Shown here: one piece after another, positions 17,026 through 26,330 of the stretch
Position numbering within the stretch: position 1 is the first letter of the stretch
How the letters are laid out: each line of letters begins with the position of its first letter
Source of the DNA: JBMNIZ01 sp050951405
GTDB taxonomy: Bacteria; Bacillota; DULZ01
Reading direction: 5' to 3'
NCBI GenBank assembly: GCA_050951405.1
Contig: JBMNIZ010000014.1
Location: forward strand, 124,001-188,000
DNA: 64,000 nucleotides
Translations under genes and position numbers: made by a program
The notes under the pieces: model-generated
The model's input: only the letters and a program-made list of their open reading frames with translations
What the model was told of the DNA's origin: nothing
Database searches by the model: none

Positions 17026-19833
17026 ATGAGTAAGGGCTTGATCCAGTTTGCAGTCAACGGAGAGAAAGTTATTGTTGACCAGGATAACGAGATGACCCTG
17101 TTACAATACTTGCGCCGGGAATTGGGACTGGTGGGCACAAAAAATGGTTGCGCGAAAGGTCATTGCGGTACCTGTACTGTCATCATCGACGGTGTGGCAA
17201 AAAGATCATGTTTGGTCAAGGTTAATAAACTACAGGGAAGCAGCATAGAGACCATCGAGAATTTGAGCAAAAACGGCAGTCTTCATCCAATTCAAGTGTC
17301 CTTTATCCGGGCCGGGGCTATTCAATGTGGCTTTTGCACCCCGGGGATGATTATGGCTACCAAGGCCCTGTTGGCTCGTAACAACAATCCTTCCGACGAG
17401 GAAATCAGAAAGGCGCTAAAAAACAATCTCTGCCGTTGCACTGGTTACGTGAAAATTTTAGATGCGGTGAAGCAGGCCGGAGCTATGCTTCGTGGGGAGA
17501 TCAGTGTTCCTGAAATTGCAGAAGAGGAAGTCAGCTCAACTATTGGAATGTCCGTTGTCCGGAAAGACACTGTGGCCAAGGCTGCTGGGAAAGCTCTTTA
17601 TGCTGACGACCTGCAGGCAGAGAACATGCTCTGGGGTAAGTTGGCTTTAAGCGATAGGCCCCACGCAAGAATTAAACATATTGACATTGATGCAGCCAAA
17701 GCTATGCCAGGAGTGGTTGCGGTTCTCACCTATGAGGATATACCGGGCAGAAGAACCTTTGGGCTGATTACTCATCACCAGCCGGTGCTGGCTTTTGACC
17801 GGGTACGTTACGTAGGTGATCCGGTGGCTTTGGTTTTAGCCGAGACGGAGGAAGCTGCAGCCAGAGCGGCCCAGGCGGTAAAAGTAGAATATGAAGATTT
17901 GCCAGGAGTCTTTTCTCCCCAGGAAGCTTTGCAAAGCGGGGCGTCCCAATTGCATGGTGAAAAAAGAAATATACTGTGTCATATCAAGGTCCGAAAAGGG
18001 GACATAGAAGAGGGCTTTCAGAACAGCGATGTAGTCGTAGAAGGAACTTATTCTACTCCCTTTATTGAACATGCCTATTTGGAGCCGGAAGCTGCCTTGG
18101 CGGTGCCGGAAGCTGGAGGCTTGATCCATGTTTTTACTCCTACTCAAAATTCCCATGCTTTTCGAGATCAGATTGCGGCATCTCTTAATCTACCAAAGGA
18201 TAAAGTCCGGGTTACGCTGGTAACCACGGGAGGAGCTTTCGGTGGGCGAGAAGAAACGACAGTACAGATTCACTGTGCCCTGGGCGCCTTAAAGACTGGG
18301 CGTCCAGTCAAAATGGTTTTGACAAGGGAAGAATCCATCCGGATGTCTTATAAAAGACACCCTGCATATATTAAATGCAAAACTGGAGCAAGTCGGGACG
18401 GAAAACTCCAGGCTTTTAAAGCGGAGATTTACCTGGATACCGGTGCCTATGCTTCCGCAGGTGTCCCGGTAGCCACCCGAGTGGCTTCTTTTGCCGCTGG
18501 CCCCTATGAAGTGCCCAATGTTAAGGTTGACGTTTACGCCGTCTATACAAATAACCAACCTGCCGGGGCCATGCGTGGTTTTGGCAGTCCCCAGGGAGCC
18601 TTTGCAGCTGAGCAGCAAATGGATATACTAGCTGAAAAGCTGGACATGGATCCCATTTCCTTGCGAGAAATCAATGCTCTGGAAAAAGGGAAAAGCACGA
18701 TAACCGGTCATGTTTTAGTTGGAGGGGTCGGACTCAAGGGATGTCTTCAGGCTGTGCGGGATTATTTAGATAAAATAGAACTGCCCAAATCGGAAGGAAC
18801 CAAAAAAATCGGAGTAGGTATAGCCGCCGGACATAAGAATGTAGGGCTGGGCTGTGGCTTGTTAGAAAAGGCGGGAGTAGAGGTGGCTTTACAGGAGGAT
18901 GGCTCAGTGGATCTAAGGCTGGGCTGCACGGAGAATGGTCAGGGTATTTTTACTGCAGCAGCCCAAATCGCAGCCCAGGCTACCGGTATCTCTTACAGTC
19001 GTTTTTTGGTCCAGGGCAGCGATACTCATGAGACACCTGATGCGGGTATGACTACCGGTTCTAGGATGGTATTTTTGACCGGAAATGCGGTCTATGAAGC
19101 CGCCGGACTGTTCAAAAAAGAAATCTGTCGAGTGGCAGGTATTATCCTGGGCATGAAAGAGGATCATCTGGTCTTTGAAGATGAAGTAGTGAAGAACAGG
19201 TCAGGAAAGGTGATGCTGACGCTGGAAGAGTTAGCCCGACAAGCTTTCAGCGCCGGATTGGCAATTAAGGTAGAGCATACTTACGTTGGACCAAAAACTC
19301 ATCCTATTGCGAAGCATGTGGAATCTTATCCATCTGATCCCAGTCAGAACAATTTGCATTATGCTTATTGCTTTGGGGCTCATGGAGCCGTTGTGGAAGT
19401 GGACGAAGAAACCGGTGAGACAAAAGTATTAAAATACATTGCCGCCCACGATGCAGGTAAGGCTATTCACCTGCATAGCGTTGAGGGGCAGATTGAAGGT
19501 GGTGTGGTGATGGGGCTGGGTTATGCTCTTACCGAAGAGTTCGTTGTGGAAAAGGGCTGGTTGAAAACTGATGATTTGCGCAAGCTGGGTATACCTAAGA
19601 TCGACATTTTGCCCGAGATCACTACTGTAGTTGTAGAGGAAGTGGATCCTCGCGGTCCTTTTGGGGCCAAGGGTATGGGAGAATTACCGGTGACACCGGT
19701 GGCACCGGCTATTTGTAACGCCATTTATGATGCAGTTGGAGTCAGATGCACTGAGATACCCGTAATCCCCGCCCGGTTGAAAAAGCTGATCGAGGACCGT
19801 AAAAATTGCAGCGAAGGAGGTTGCAGGACTTAA
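17026..19833 (+). CDS. xdhD: Fused [2Fe-2S]-molybdopterin hydroxylase, XdhD/selenium-dependent xanthine dehydrogenase-like
   Basis: 935 residues from ATG 17026, with AAAGGAGG upstream; an extension to 17002 is unlikely. Residues 1-160 are a two-cluster [2Fe-2S] domain (C42, C47, C50, C62; then CGFCTPGM and CRCTGY). The rest is a complete molybdopterin subunit: GGAFGGREETT, RGFGSPQGAFAAEQQMD, GQGIFTAAAQIAAQ and GPFGAKGMGE with catalytic E886. FeS and Mo domains are fused and no FAD subunit is adjacent, as in E. coli XdhD and the selenium-dependent xanthine dehydrogenase family. Probable role: hydroxylation of a purine such as hypoxanthine or xanthine, or the reverse reduction of urate. An SsnA-like gene follows, as in E. 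coli. Confidence 0.9.
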   Translation: MSKGLIQFAVNGEKVIVDQDNEMTLLQYLRRELGLVGTKNGCAKGHCGTCTVIIDGVAKRSCLVKVNKLQGSSIETIENLSKNGSLHPIQVSFIRAGAIQCGFCTPGMIMATKALLARNNNPSDEEIRKALKNNLCRCTGYVKILDAVKQAGAMLRGEISVPEIAEEEVSSTIGMSVVRKDTVAKAAGKALYADDLQAENMLWGKLALSDRPHARIKHIDIDAAKAMPGVVAVLTYEDIPGRRTFGLITHHQPVLAFDRVRYVGDPVALVLAETEEAAARAAQAVKVEYEDLPGVFSPQEALQSGASQLHGEKRNILCHIKVRKGDIEEGFQNSDVVVEGTYSTPFIEHAYLEPEAALAVPEAGGLIHVFTPTQNSHAFRDQIAASLNLPKDKVRVTLVTTGGAFGGREETTVQIHCALGALKTGRPVKMVLTREESIRMSYKRHPAYIKCKTGASRDGKLQAFKAEIYLDTGAYASAGVPVATRVASFAAGPYEVPNVKVDVYAVYTNNQPAGAMRGFGSPQGAFAAEQQMDILAEKLDMDPISLREINALEKGKSTITGHVLVGGVGLKGCLQAVRDYLDKIELPKSEGTKKIGVGIAAGHKNVGLGCGLLEKAGVEVALQEDGSVDLRLGCTENGQGIFTAAAQIAAQATGISYSRFLVQGSDTHETPDAGMTTGSRMVFLTGNAVYEAAGLFKKEICRVAGIILGMKEDHLVFEDEVVKNRSGKVMLTLEELARQAFSAGLAIKVEHTYVGPKTHPIAKHVESYPSDPSQNNLHYAYCFGAHGAVVEVDEETGETKVLKYIAAHDAGKAIHLHSVEGQIEGGVVMGLGYALTEEFVVEKGWLKTDDLRKLGIPKIDILPEITTVVVEEVDPRGPFGAKGMGELPVTPVAPAICNAIYDAVGVRCTEIPVIPARLKKLIEDRKNCSEGGCRT

Positions 19834-19917
19834 GCCTTTGGTGTAGTGGCAAGCGGTAACGGGATTAATTTGGTTAAAGCAGACCTAATATTTATTTTGA
19901 GGAGGAATGGAGGAACT

Positions 19918-21324
19918 ATGATGCAAGTAGACTATTTGTTCAAACATGGTACAGTGATTACCATGGATAAGGAGCGAAGGATTATTGAAGATGGATCTGT
20001 GGCAATTAAGAAAAACCGGATTGTAGATGTGGGAACTACCAATGATTTGGAAACAAAATATCAGGCGAAAGAAGTAATTGACGCCAATAAAAGATTCATT
20101 ATGCCTGGCTTTGTCAATATCCATAACCACAGTTTCAATCTATATACCAGATTCATGACCATTCCTATGGACGGGATAAATGTGGCCGATTTTGGCGATG
20201 TGTTGACTCGTTGGTATTGGCCTAAGGTAGAGGATAATAACACCATGGAAATTGCTTATTTGGGAGCGCTTCTCTGCGCTGCAGAAATGGTTCAGCGCGG
20301 AATAACCACCTCTGCTGATATGTTGGAAGGAGCTAATGTGATTCCAGGGGGACTGGAACAGGTCGCCAAAGGTTTTACAGAAGCTGGTTTGAGGGGAGTT
20401 TTGTCTTTTGAGGCCTGTGAAAGGGTATCTAAGGAGCATGGGCAACTTGCCCATCAGGAGAACGTTGATTTCATTAAAAAGTGGAATCAGATTCCGGATA
20501 GTACTATTACCGGACGGTTAAGTGTCCATACAGCATTTTCTTCTTCCCCCGAATACCTGCAAATGGTGAGAGAGTGGGCGGACAAACTGCAAGCGGGTAT
20601 TCAAATGCATATTGCCCAGACTACTTACGAAGTGGAATTTATCAAGAAACATCACGGCCATACAGGATCCGTATTTTTCTTGGATGATTTAGGGTTTTTA
20701 GGGCCTGATGTAATTGCTGCTCATTGTATTTATGTCAGTGATCGGGAAATAGAAATCTTGAAGGACAAGGATGTAAAAATTTCTTACAATGTCAAAAGCA
20801 ATTTAAATGCTGCCAATGGAGTAGCGCCTGTGCCCAAATTCATAGAAGCTGGGTTAACAGTGGGTTTGGGATTGGATGGCATCAACATTATGGATATGCA
20901 TGAAATGATGACTCACTGCGCTTATACCATCCGTAACCACTATCTGGACCGAACACTAATGCCTCCGGAAATGGTTTTAGAAATGGCCACCATCAACGGG
21001 GCGAAAGCTTTACAGATGGAAGATCAAATTGGCTCTCTGGAGCCAGGGAAGAAAGCCGACTTGATTATGGTAGATACAAGAAATAAACTGCACTTAACTC
21101 CCATATTCAATATTTGGACGGCGGCGGCGCTGGCAGCCAGGGGCTCGGATGTGGAGTTGGTGATGGTGGACGGTCAGATTAAGGTGAAGGATTATCGCTT
21201 GCTGAATGTGGATGTGCCGTATTTAATTAAGGAAGTGGAAAGAACGGCCAAAGACTTTTTGGCAAGAATCCTCAGAACTCCGGTGCTGGATTCCTGGAAA
21301 CTGAGCACAATATCCTATCGATAG
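19918..21324 (+). CDS. Metal-dependent amidohydrolase, SsnA/chlorohydrolase-like
   Basis: 468 residues from ATG 19918 (GGAGGAATGGAGGA upstream); the longer frame to 19846 lacks support. Amidohydrolase metal motif H69-x-H71 (NIHNHSFN), HIAQTTYEVEF and AAHCIYVSD for the other histidines, and LGLDGINIMDM where the usual catalytic aspartate sits; GSLEPGKKADLIMVD closes the barrel domain. The family includes guanine/cytosine deaminases, TrzN and SsnA. Next to an XdhD-like gene it matches the E. coli ssnA position. Likely substrate is a purine-derived ring or amidine; a guanine-type deaminase is the alternative. Confidence 0.85.
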   Translation: MMQVDYLFKHGTVITMDKERRIIEDGSVAIKKNRIVDVGTTNDLETKYQAKEVIDANKRFIMPGFVNIHNHSFNLYTRFMTIPMDGINVADFGDVLTRWYWPKVEDNNTMEIAYLGALLCAAEMVQRGITTSADMLEGANVIPGGLEQVAKGFTEAGLRGVLSFEACERVSKEHGQLAHQENVDFIKKWNQIPDSTITGRLSVHTAFSSSPEYLQMVREWADKLQAGIQMHIAQTTYEVEFIKKHHGHTGSVFFLDDLGFLGPDVIAAHCIYVSDREIEILKDKDVKISYNVKSNLNAANGVAPVPKFIEAGLTVGLGLDGINIMDMHEMMTHCAYTIRNHYLDRTLMPPEMVLEMATINGAKALQMEDQIGSLEPGKKADLIMVDTRNKLHLTPIFNIWTAAALAARGSDVELVMVDGQIKVKDYRLLNVDVPYLIKEVERTAKDFLARILRTPVLDSWKLSTISYR

Positions 21325-21335
21325 GGGATGAAAAA

Positions 21336-22415
21336 ATGATTGACTTGCGGACTACAATTGCAGGTTTAGCATGGAGAACTCCCCTGGCCATTTCTGCAGG
21401 CCCCCTAACCAGGAATACCCAGGAAATATTGTTGGCTACAGAACAACGCGGTTTGGGTGCAATTATAACTAAGACAATCTATTACAATGATGCCTTAACA
21501 CCCAAGCCTACTATGGTCAAGGTGGACAACAATCTTGTTAACTATGATTGGTCTGGAACAAAAATAGATACTTGGGAGGAATATTTTCGCCAATTGGACA
21601 AACAGGCCGTGCCGATTATAGCCAGCATGTTTGATGCCAGTCCGGAAAGGATGGCGGAAATGGCTCGACGCCTGGAGGCTGTGGGGGCTCAGGCCATAGA
21701 AGTCCCTCTTGATGCGGGATTGCCTTTGGCTGAACTGGTTAAGAGAGTAGAGGTCCTCAAAAAAACAGTTAAGATACCTTTAATTTGCAAGTTGGGGCCT
21801 AGCCTGCCTGACACCAGAAAATATGCTAAGGCTTTGGAAGAGGCAGGAGCCGATGCTTTTGCCGGGATCAATACTATTGGGCCGGTTTTGGTACTTGATA
21901 AAGATGGGTATCCCTATTTAGGCAATAGTTTCGGTCATGGCTATTTGTCCGGCCCTGCCATTAAGGGTATTGCTCTCAGGACTATTGCCGAAATTGCTTC
22001 AGCCGTCAAAGTGCCTGTAATTGGCGGAGGCGGAATTATGTCTGCCCGAGATATACTTGATTACGTAATGGTAGGCGCCAGCGGGGTATTTGTGCATACA
22101 GCCGTCATCTTTAAAGGACTTAAAGTTTTGGATAAGTTGGTGGATGAGTTAGTTGATTTGATGAAGGAGAAAGGATTAGAGTCTCTGGACCAGATCCGGG
22201 GGAAATCCCAGGAATATCTGGTGGATGGTACCCGCATGGAGACCAAAGTTCCCATCATCAATGAGATGCTCTGTAACGGTTGCGGTCTTTGTGTAAGAAG
22301 CTGCATCTACCACAGTCTTTTTTTGGAAGGGAAAAAACTAAGGCAGGATAAGGATAAATGCTTTGGTTGCGGTCTTTGCGTCAGCATTTGCCCCAAAGAA
22401 GCATTATCTTTATAA
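21336..22415 (+). CDS. preA: Dihydropyrimidine dehydrogenase PreA-like / dihydroorotate dehydrogenase-family protein with ferredoxin domain
   Basis: 359 residues. The N-terminal FMN TIM barrel (about 1-300) shows SAGPLTRNT, ICKLGPSLPDTRKYA and VPVIGGGGIMSARD. The C-terminal 55 residues hold two [4Fe-4S] sites, CNGCGLCVRSC and CFGCGLCVSIC. PreA with PreT reduces uracil or thymine with NADH; here no PreT gene is adjacent, so electrons may come directly from ferredoxin. Its place 12 bp after an amidohydrolase and before a HyuA-like gene argues for reduction of a ring double bond before hydrolytic opening. The E. coli purine cluster has the larger, related YgfK instead. Confidence 0.83.
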   Translation: MIDLRTTIAGLAWRTPLAISAGPLTRNTQEILLATEQRGLGAIITKTIYYNDALTPKPTMVKVDNNLVNYDWSGTKIDTWEEYFRQLDKQAVPIIASMFDASPERMAEMARRLEAVGAQAIEVPLDAGLPLAELVKRVEVLKKTVKIPLICKLGPSLPDTRKYAKALEEAGADAFAGINTIGPVLVLDKDGYPYLGNSFGHGYLSGPAIKGIALRTIAEIASAVKVPVIGGGGIMSARDILDYVMVGASGVFVHTAVIFKGLKVLDKLVDELVDLMKEKGLESLDQIRGKSQEYLVDGTRMETKVPIINEMLCNGCGLCVRSCIYHSLFLEGKKLRQDKDKCFGCGLCVSICPKEALSL

Positions 22416-22475
22416 AATATTCCCTAAGAAGAAACAAGTTGCTTTTGCTATGAAGGTTTGAGCAAATCTCAACTG

Positions 22476-22541
22476 AAGGGCATCCCCTTTTTTAGGTTGC
22501 GGATTACAATTCTGTGATGGATAACAAATGGGGAAGCCCTT
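22476..22541 (+). other. Inverted repeat in the preA-hyuA gap
   Basis: AAGGGCATCCCC (22476-22487) pairs with GGGGAAGCCCTT (22530-22541), 11 of 12 positions, across a 42-nt loop. T-run TTTTTT sits inside the loop rather than after the stem. Perhaps an attenuator or processing signal. The 272-bp gap otherwise shows no gene. Confidence 0.4.
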
Positions 22542-22688
22542 AATTTATCAAATGATTCCAATGGTTTGATAGAGAACTCGGGATGGTTGCAGATAAAAGA
22601 CTAGTGTTCCGTGGTCGTTGTAGGTTGTGGATCGAACAATAGCAATAAGAATTCCTTATCAAGAAGCTTTGAGGAGGATATTGATGGG

Positions 22689-24044
22689 ATGTCTTTGGAA
22701 TTAATTGTCAATAATGCTCGACTAGTTACGGAAAATGGTATATTTTACGGCAACTTAGGAATTAAAGAGGGGAAAATTGCAGGTTTGTTCTCCATTGATC
22801 ATATGCCGCCTGCAGCTCAAGTCATCGATGCAGATGGCAAGATTGTTATGCCGGGAGCCATTGATGCACATGTCCATATCCCGGTTGGCAACGGGACTTA
22901 TCGGGGAGATTTTAGCTCTGAGGGTAAAGCGGCATTATTGGGAGGGACCACTACCGTAATCGATTTTGTCATATCTCAAGATCTCTCCCTATTGGACAGT
23001 TTTTGGGCGAAAAAAGAAGAGGTTGCCAAATTATCACCCGTGGATTTTGCTTTTCATGCCGTGATTCTAAACCGCAAAGATCTTCAGGATATACCGGCCC
23101 TGGTTCAGGAAGGAATCGTTTCCTTTAAGCAGTTCATGTGTAATGTGGATGATCTTCCTGGAATGCATACAGGGCTTTTATACGAAACCTATAAAATCCT
23201 GGCCCGATTAGGGGCTACCGCTACGGTACATGCGGAAAACAATGAGATCCAAGAATACTTGATTACCGAGTTAAAAAAAGAAGGGAGGAAAGATCCCCTG
23301 GCTCATGCCGAATCCAGGTCGTGCCTGGCTGAAGTGGAGGCAGTTTCCCGGGCGATTCTCTTGGCGGAAAAAGCGGGAATTCACCTGCATGTCTTCCATG
23401 TGTCTACCGGCAAAGCTGCCCAACTGATTCAACAGGCCAAAGAAAGGGGGCTGAAAATTACAGGTGAAACCTGTCCCCATTATCTGGCTTTTACCCGGGA
23501 AGATATTAAAGAAAAAGGTCCTTTTTTGCAGGTAACTCCTTCCATCAAATTTTCAGCAGATCAAAAAATCCTCTGGGACAATCTGGCAGATGGGAGTTTG
23601 GATATTGTTGTCTCGGACCACTATGCGCCTACCAGGGAGGAAAAAGAAAAAGGCTGGGATAACATTTGGTTGGTGGAGGGAGGGATCCCTGGAATCGAAA
23701 CCAGGGTGCCATATCTTTTGCATACAGGGGTTTTGCAAAAGAAGTTTACTCTAAACCGATTGGCAGATATGGTTGCCACCAGACCGGCGAAAATATTTGG
23801 TCTTTATCCGCAAAAAGGCGCCATAAGGGTTGGAGCCGACGCTGATGTGGTGATTTGGGATTTGGAAAAAGAATATGTGGTGGATCCAGCCAGCTGGGGC
23901 CATCGAGCCGACTGGACGCCATTTGAGGGAATGAAATGGAAAGGTGTCCCAGTTTTGACTATTCTGAGGGGCAAGGTAGTGGTTCGAGATGGCTGCTATT
24001 TGGGGCAATCAGGCTACGGACGCTTTATCAGGCGAAATTACTAA
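22689..24044 (+). CDS. hyuA: Dihydropyrimidinase/allantoinase-type cyclic amidohydrolase (HyuA-like)
   Basis: 451 residues from ATG 22689 with GAGGAGG 11 bp upstream. Metal ligands are H61 and H63 (DAHVHIPVG), the carboxylated lysine K147 (SFKQFMCNV), VHAENNEI, FHVSTGKAA and the catalytic aspartate in IVVSDHYAP. The family hydrolyses cyclic amide bonds of dihydropyrimidines, hydantoins and allantoin. In E. coli and gut anaerobes, hyuA sits in the same purine cluster as xdhD, ssnA and ygeY. A ring-opening role is secure; the exact ring is not. A second, decayed gene of this type is at 33.6 kb. Confidence 0.88.
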   Translation: MSLELIVNNARLVTENGIFYGNLGIKEGKIAGLFSIDHMPPAAQVIDADGKIVMPGAIDAHVHIPVGNGTYRGDFSSEGKAALLGGTTTVIDFVISQDLSLLDSFWAKKEEVAKLSPVDFAFHAVILNRKDLQDIPALVQEGIVSFKQFMCNVDDLPGMHTGLLYETYKILARLGATATVHAENNEIQEYLITELKKEGRKDPLAHAESRSCLAEVEAVSRAILLAEKAGIHLHVFHVSTGKAAQLIQQAKERGLKITGETCPHYLAFTREDIKEKGPFLQVTPSIKFSADQKILWDNLADGSLDIVVSDHYAPTREEKEKGWDNIWLVEGGIPGIETRVPYLLHTGVLQKKFTLNRLADMVATRPAKIFGLYPQKGAIRVGADADVVIWDLEKEYVVDPASWGHRADWTPFEGMKWKGVPVLTILRGKVVVRDGCYLGQSGYGRFIRRNY

Positions 24045-24091
24045 AAAGGGGGGTAGAGCCGGTAATTGTTGAAAGAACTGGCGGATAAACA

Positions 24092-25087
24092 ATGAACTAC
24101 AAGGTAAGAAAATCGATGGACCCGCTATTTGAATGGAATGTTCCCATGTTATATCCAGACACACCAACTTTTTTGGGGGTGCCACTGGCCCAAGAGCCTG
24201 CAGATCTGGAGGGTGTTGACGTGGCTATCATTGGTGTTCCTTTTGAAGGAACCCCCGGGGTAGCCAGAAGCTATAGCAATTCATTGTTAACCCCAATTAA
24301 CTTGCGTAAGGATTCGGTTAAATACGGAGGTTATTTACCGGAACTGGACCTGGATATTTTTGAACATTTAAAAGTGGTAGATTATGGAGATGCCCCTATT
24401 TGTGTGCGGGGAGATGTGAAAAGCTCCATTGCCAGTGTACAAAGCAAGGTGGCTGATGTATTGGCGGCAGGAGCATTGCCGGTGGTGCTTGGGGGTACTG
24501 AAATATGTGCAGCTTATGGATTGGTGTCGGCTCTGGCAGAACACAGCAAAATAGCAGTAGGAGCTCTTACCCTAGATGCTCATGGAGATAATCTGGAAGA
24601 ACATCTGGGTGAACGCTGGTGTAGTGCCACCTGGATTGCCAGAATGGCTGAGTTGCCTAAGGTGAGAATGGACCGGCATGTCCATTTGGGCATGAGAGGC
24701 CCGAGGAATTTTAAGGAACAGGTAGTCTGGTTTAGGGAGAAGGGAACTACTCTATACACTGCCAGAGAGATTAAAGATAAGGGAATAACTCAAATTTGCC
24801 ACGAAATAACGGAAAGAATTCATCGAGATACCGATAAGGTCTTTATGAATATCGATTTTGATGTGCTGGATCTGGGCTGTGCTCCTGGTTTGGATGAACC
24901 TTTGGGGTTAACAGTGGGAGAATTGCTCCAATTAACCTATCAGGTAGGTAAAAGCGGCATTGATGGATTCGATGTGGGTTGGATTCCCAATGCGGTGGCT
25001 CCTCTCCATTGGATTACTGTTTATGCCATCCTGTATCTATTAGCAGGATTGATTGAAGGCCTTAAGAAAGAGCCAAGGGGGATTTAA
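24092..25087 (+). CDS. Ureohydrolase (arginase/agmatinase) family protein with altered metal site
   Basis: 331 residues of the arginase fold. Five metal ligands are visible: D162, H164 and D166 in DAHGDN, and D255 and D257 in NIDFDVLD. The family motif GGDHS, which gives the remaining histidine ligand, reads GGTEI here, so position 137 is Glu instead of His. APGLDEPLGL matches the substrate loop. The family cuts guanidino or formimino groups (agmatinase, formiminoglutamase, guanidine hydrolase). Between hyuA and ygeY, formiminoglycine or a ureido/guanidino product of a purine is a possible substrate, by inference only. The ribosome site before ATG 24092 is weak. Confidence 0.82.
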   Translation: MNYKVRKSMDPLFEWNVPMLYPDTPTFLGVPLAQEPADLEGVDVAIIGVPFEGTPGVARSYSNSLLTPINLRKDSVKYGGYLPELDLDIFEHLKVVDYGDAPICVRGDVKSSIASVQSKVADVLAAGALPVVLGGTEICAAYGLVSALAEHSKIAVGALTLDAHGDNLEEHLGERWCSATWIARMAELPKVRMDRHVHLGMRGPRNFKEQVVWFREKGTTLYTAREIKDKGITQICHEITERIHRDTDKVFMNIDFDVLDLGCAPGLDEPLGLTVGELLQLTYQVGKSGIDGFDVGWIPNAVAPLHWITVYAILYLLAGLIEGLKKEPRGI

Positions 25088-25089
25088 AA

Positions 25090-26277
25090 ATGCGCTTGGA
25101 TGCTGAGAAAAAGATCAATCTGATAGATTTGTGCCTGAAGTTTATTTCCATTCCCAGCTATACCGGCCAGGAAAAAGAATTGGCCTTTTTTGTCAAAGAA
25201 ACCATGGAGCGATTAGGTTACGATCGGGTTTGGATTGACGATTTAGGCAATGTAATTGGCCGGGTTAAGGGGGAGAAGCCCGGCAAGAAAGTTCTTTTTG
25301 ACGGTCACTTGGATACGGTCAGTGTGGGCGATGTTAATAAATGGCAATACAATCCCTTTCAGGGGAAAATTGAAGACGGCAAGGTTTATGGCCGGGGGGC
25401 CTCTGATATGAAAGGAGCCTTAGCGGCTATGGTTTTTGCACTTGGAGAGCTGGCTCAAAATAGGGCTGAACTGAGTGGGGAGATTTATGTTTCAGGTACT
25501 GTTCATGAGGAAATCGCTGAGGGGGTTTCCTTGGGATATATCCTGGAAGAGATTAAACCCCAGGCGGTGGTTATCGGTGAGGCCACTGAACTGAAAGTAA
25601 ATATTGGACAAAGAGGGCGTGGAGAGATAGTTATTGAAACCAGAGGCAAAGCCGCCCATTCCTCCAACCCTGAAGTGGGTATCAATGCTGTTTATCAGAT
25701 GATGAAAGTCATTCAGGCTATCGGTGATCTGGAACTTCCCCAGGACGAATTATTGGGACCGGCGATAATGGAACTGACTGATATCCTTTCCTCCCCTTAT
25801 CCGGGGGCTTCCGTTGTTCCCGAAAACTGCCGGGTTACTTATGATCGCCGACTTCTGGTAGGGGAAAGTGAGGAAGAGACTCTAAAAGATATTCAGGGAC
25901 TTTTGCAAAAGCTTCGTGATGAGGATCCTAATTTTCAGGCCAGCGTGTATTTAGCAGAAAACAATTTTTCCACATATAAGGGTTTTAAAGTCAAAAGAAA
26001 ACGTTTTGCACCCGCCTGGAAGATGGAAAAAGACCACTGGATCGTGGCTAGAGCTTTGGCCGCATTACGGGAGGCAGGTTTACCCCAGGAGATTTCAGCC
26101 TATTCTTTTTGTACTAATGGCAGCAGTTCGGCTGGCATTTATTCTATTCCCACTATCGGTTTTGGTCCTGGTAGAGAACAAGAAGCCCATACTGTAAACG
26201 AGTATTTAGAACTGGAACAGCTTTATTTATCCGCTATTGGCTATTATCGCTTAGCTCTGGTTTTAGGGCAAGAGTAG
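25090..26277 (+). CDS. ygeY: YgeY-like selenium metabolism-linked M20 family hydrolase
   Basis: 395 residues, 2 bp after the ureohydrolase gene. M20 metalloenzyme motifs: FDGHLDTV (H73, D75), GRGASDMKGALAAM for the bridging Asp, and VHEEIAEG for the general-base glutamate, then the dimerisation domain (about 180-290, RGRGEIVIETRGKAAHSS). The sequence resembles YgeY, named for its co-occurrence with selenium-dependent molybdenum hydroxylases. In the anaerobic purine clusters, YgeY probably cuts an acyl-amino or ureido intermediate; its natural substrate was long unclear. Close relatives ArgE/DapE are the alternative call. Confidence 0.87.
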   Translation: MRLDAEKKINLIDLCLKFISIPSYTGQEKELAFFVKETMERLGYDRVWIDDLGNVIGRVKGEKPGKKVLFDGHLDTVSVGDVNKWQYNPFQGKIEDGKVYGRGASDMKGALAAMVFALGELAQNRAELSGEIYVSGTVHEEIAEGVSLGYILEEIKPQAVVIGEATELKVNIGQRGRGEIVIETRGKAAHSSNPEVGINAVYQMMKVIQAIGDLELPQDELLGPAIMELTDILSSPYPGASVVPENCRVTYDRRLLVGESEEETLKDIQGLLQKLRDEDPNFQASVYLAENNFSTYKGFKVKRKRFAPAWKMEKDHWIVARALAALREAGLPQEISAYSFCTNGSSSAGIYSIPTIGFGPGREQEAHTVNEYLELEQLYLSAIGYYRLALVLGQE

Positions 26278-26330
26278 CCCTAAAGTTTTTTGGATAAATA
26301 AATTATTTTAAGGGATAAGGAGGTTTTCCT

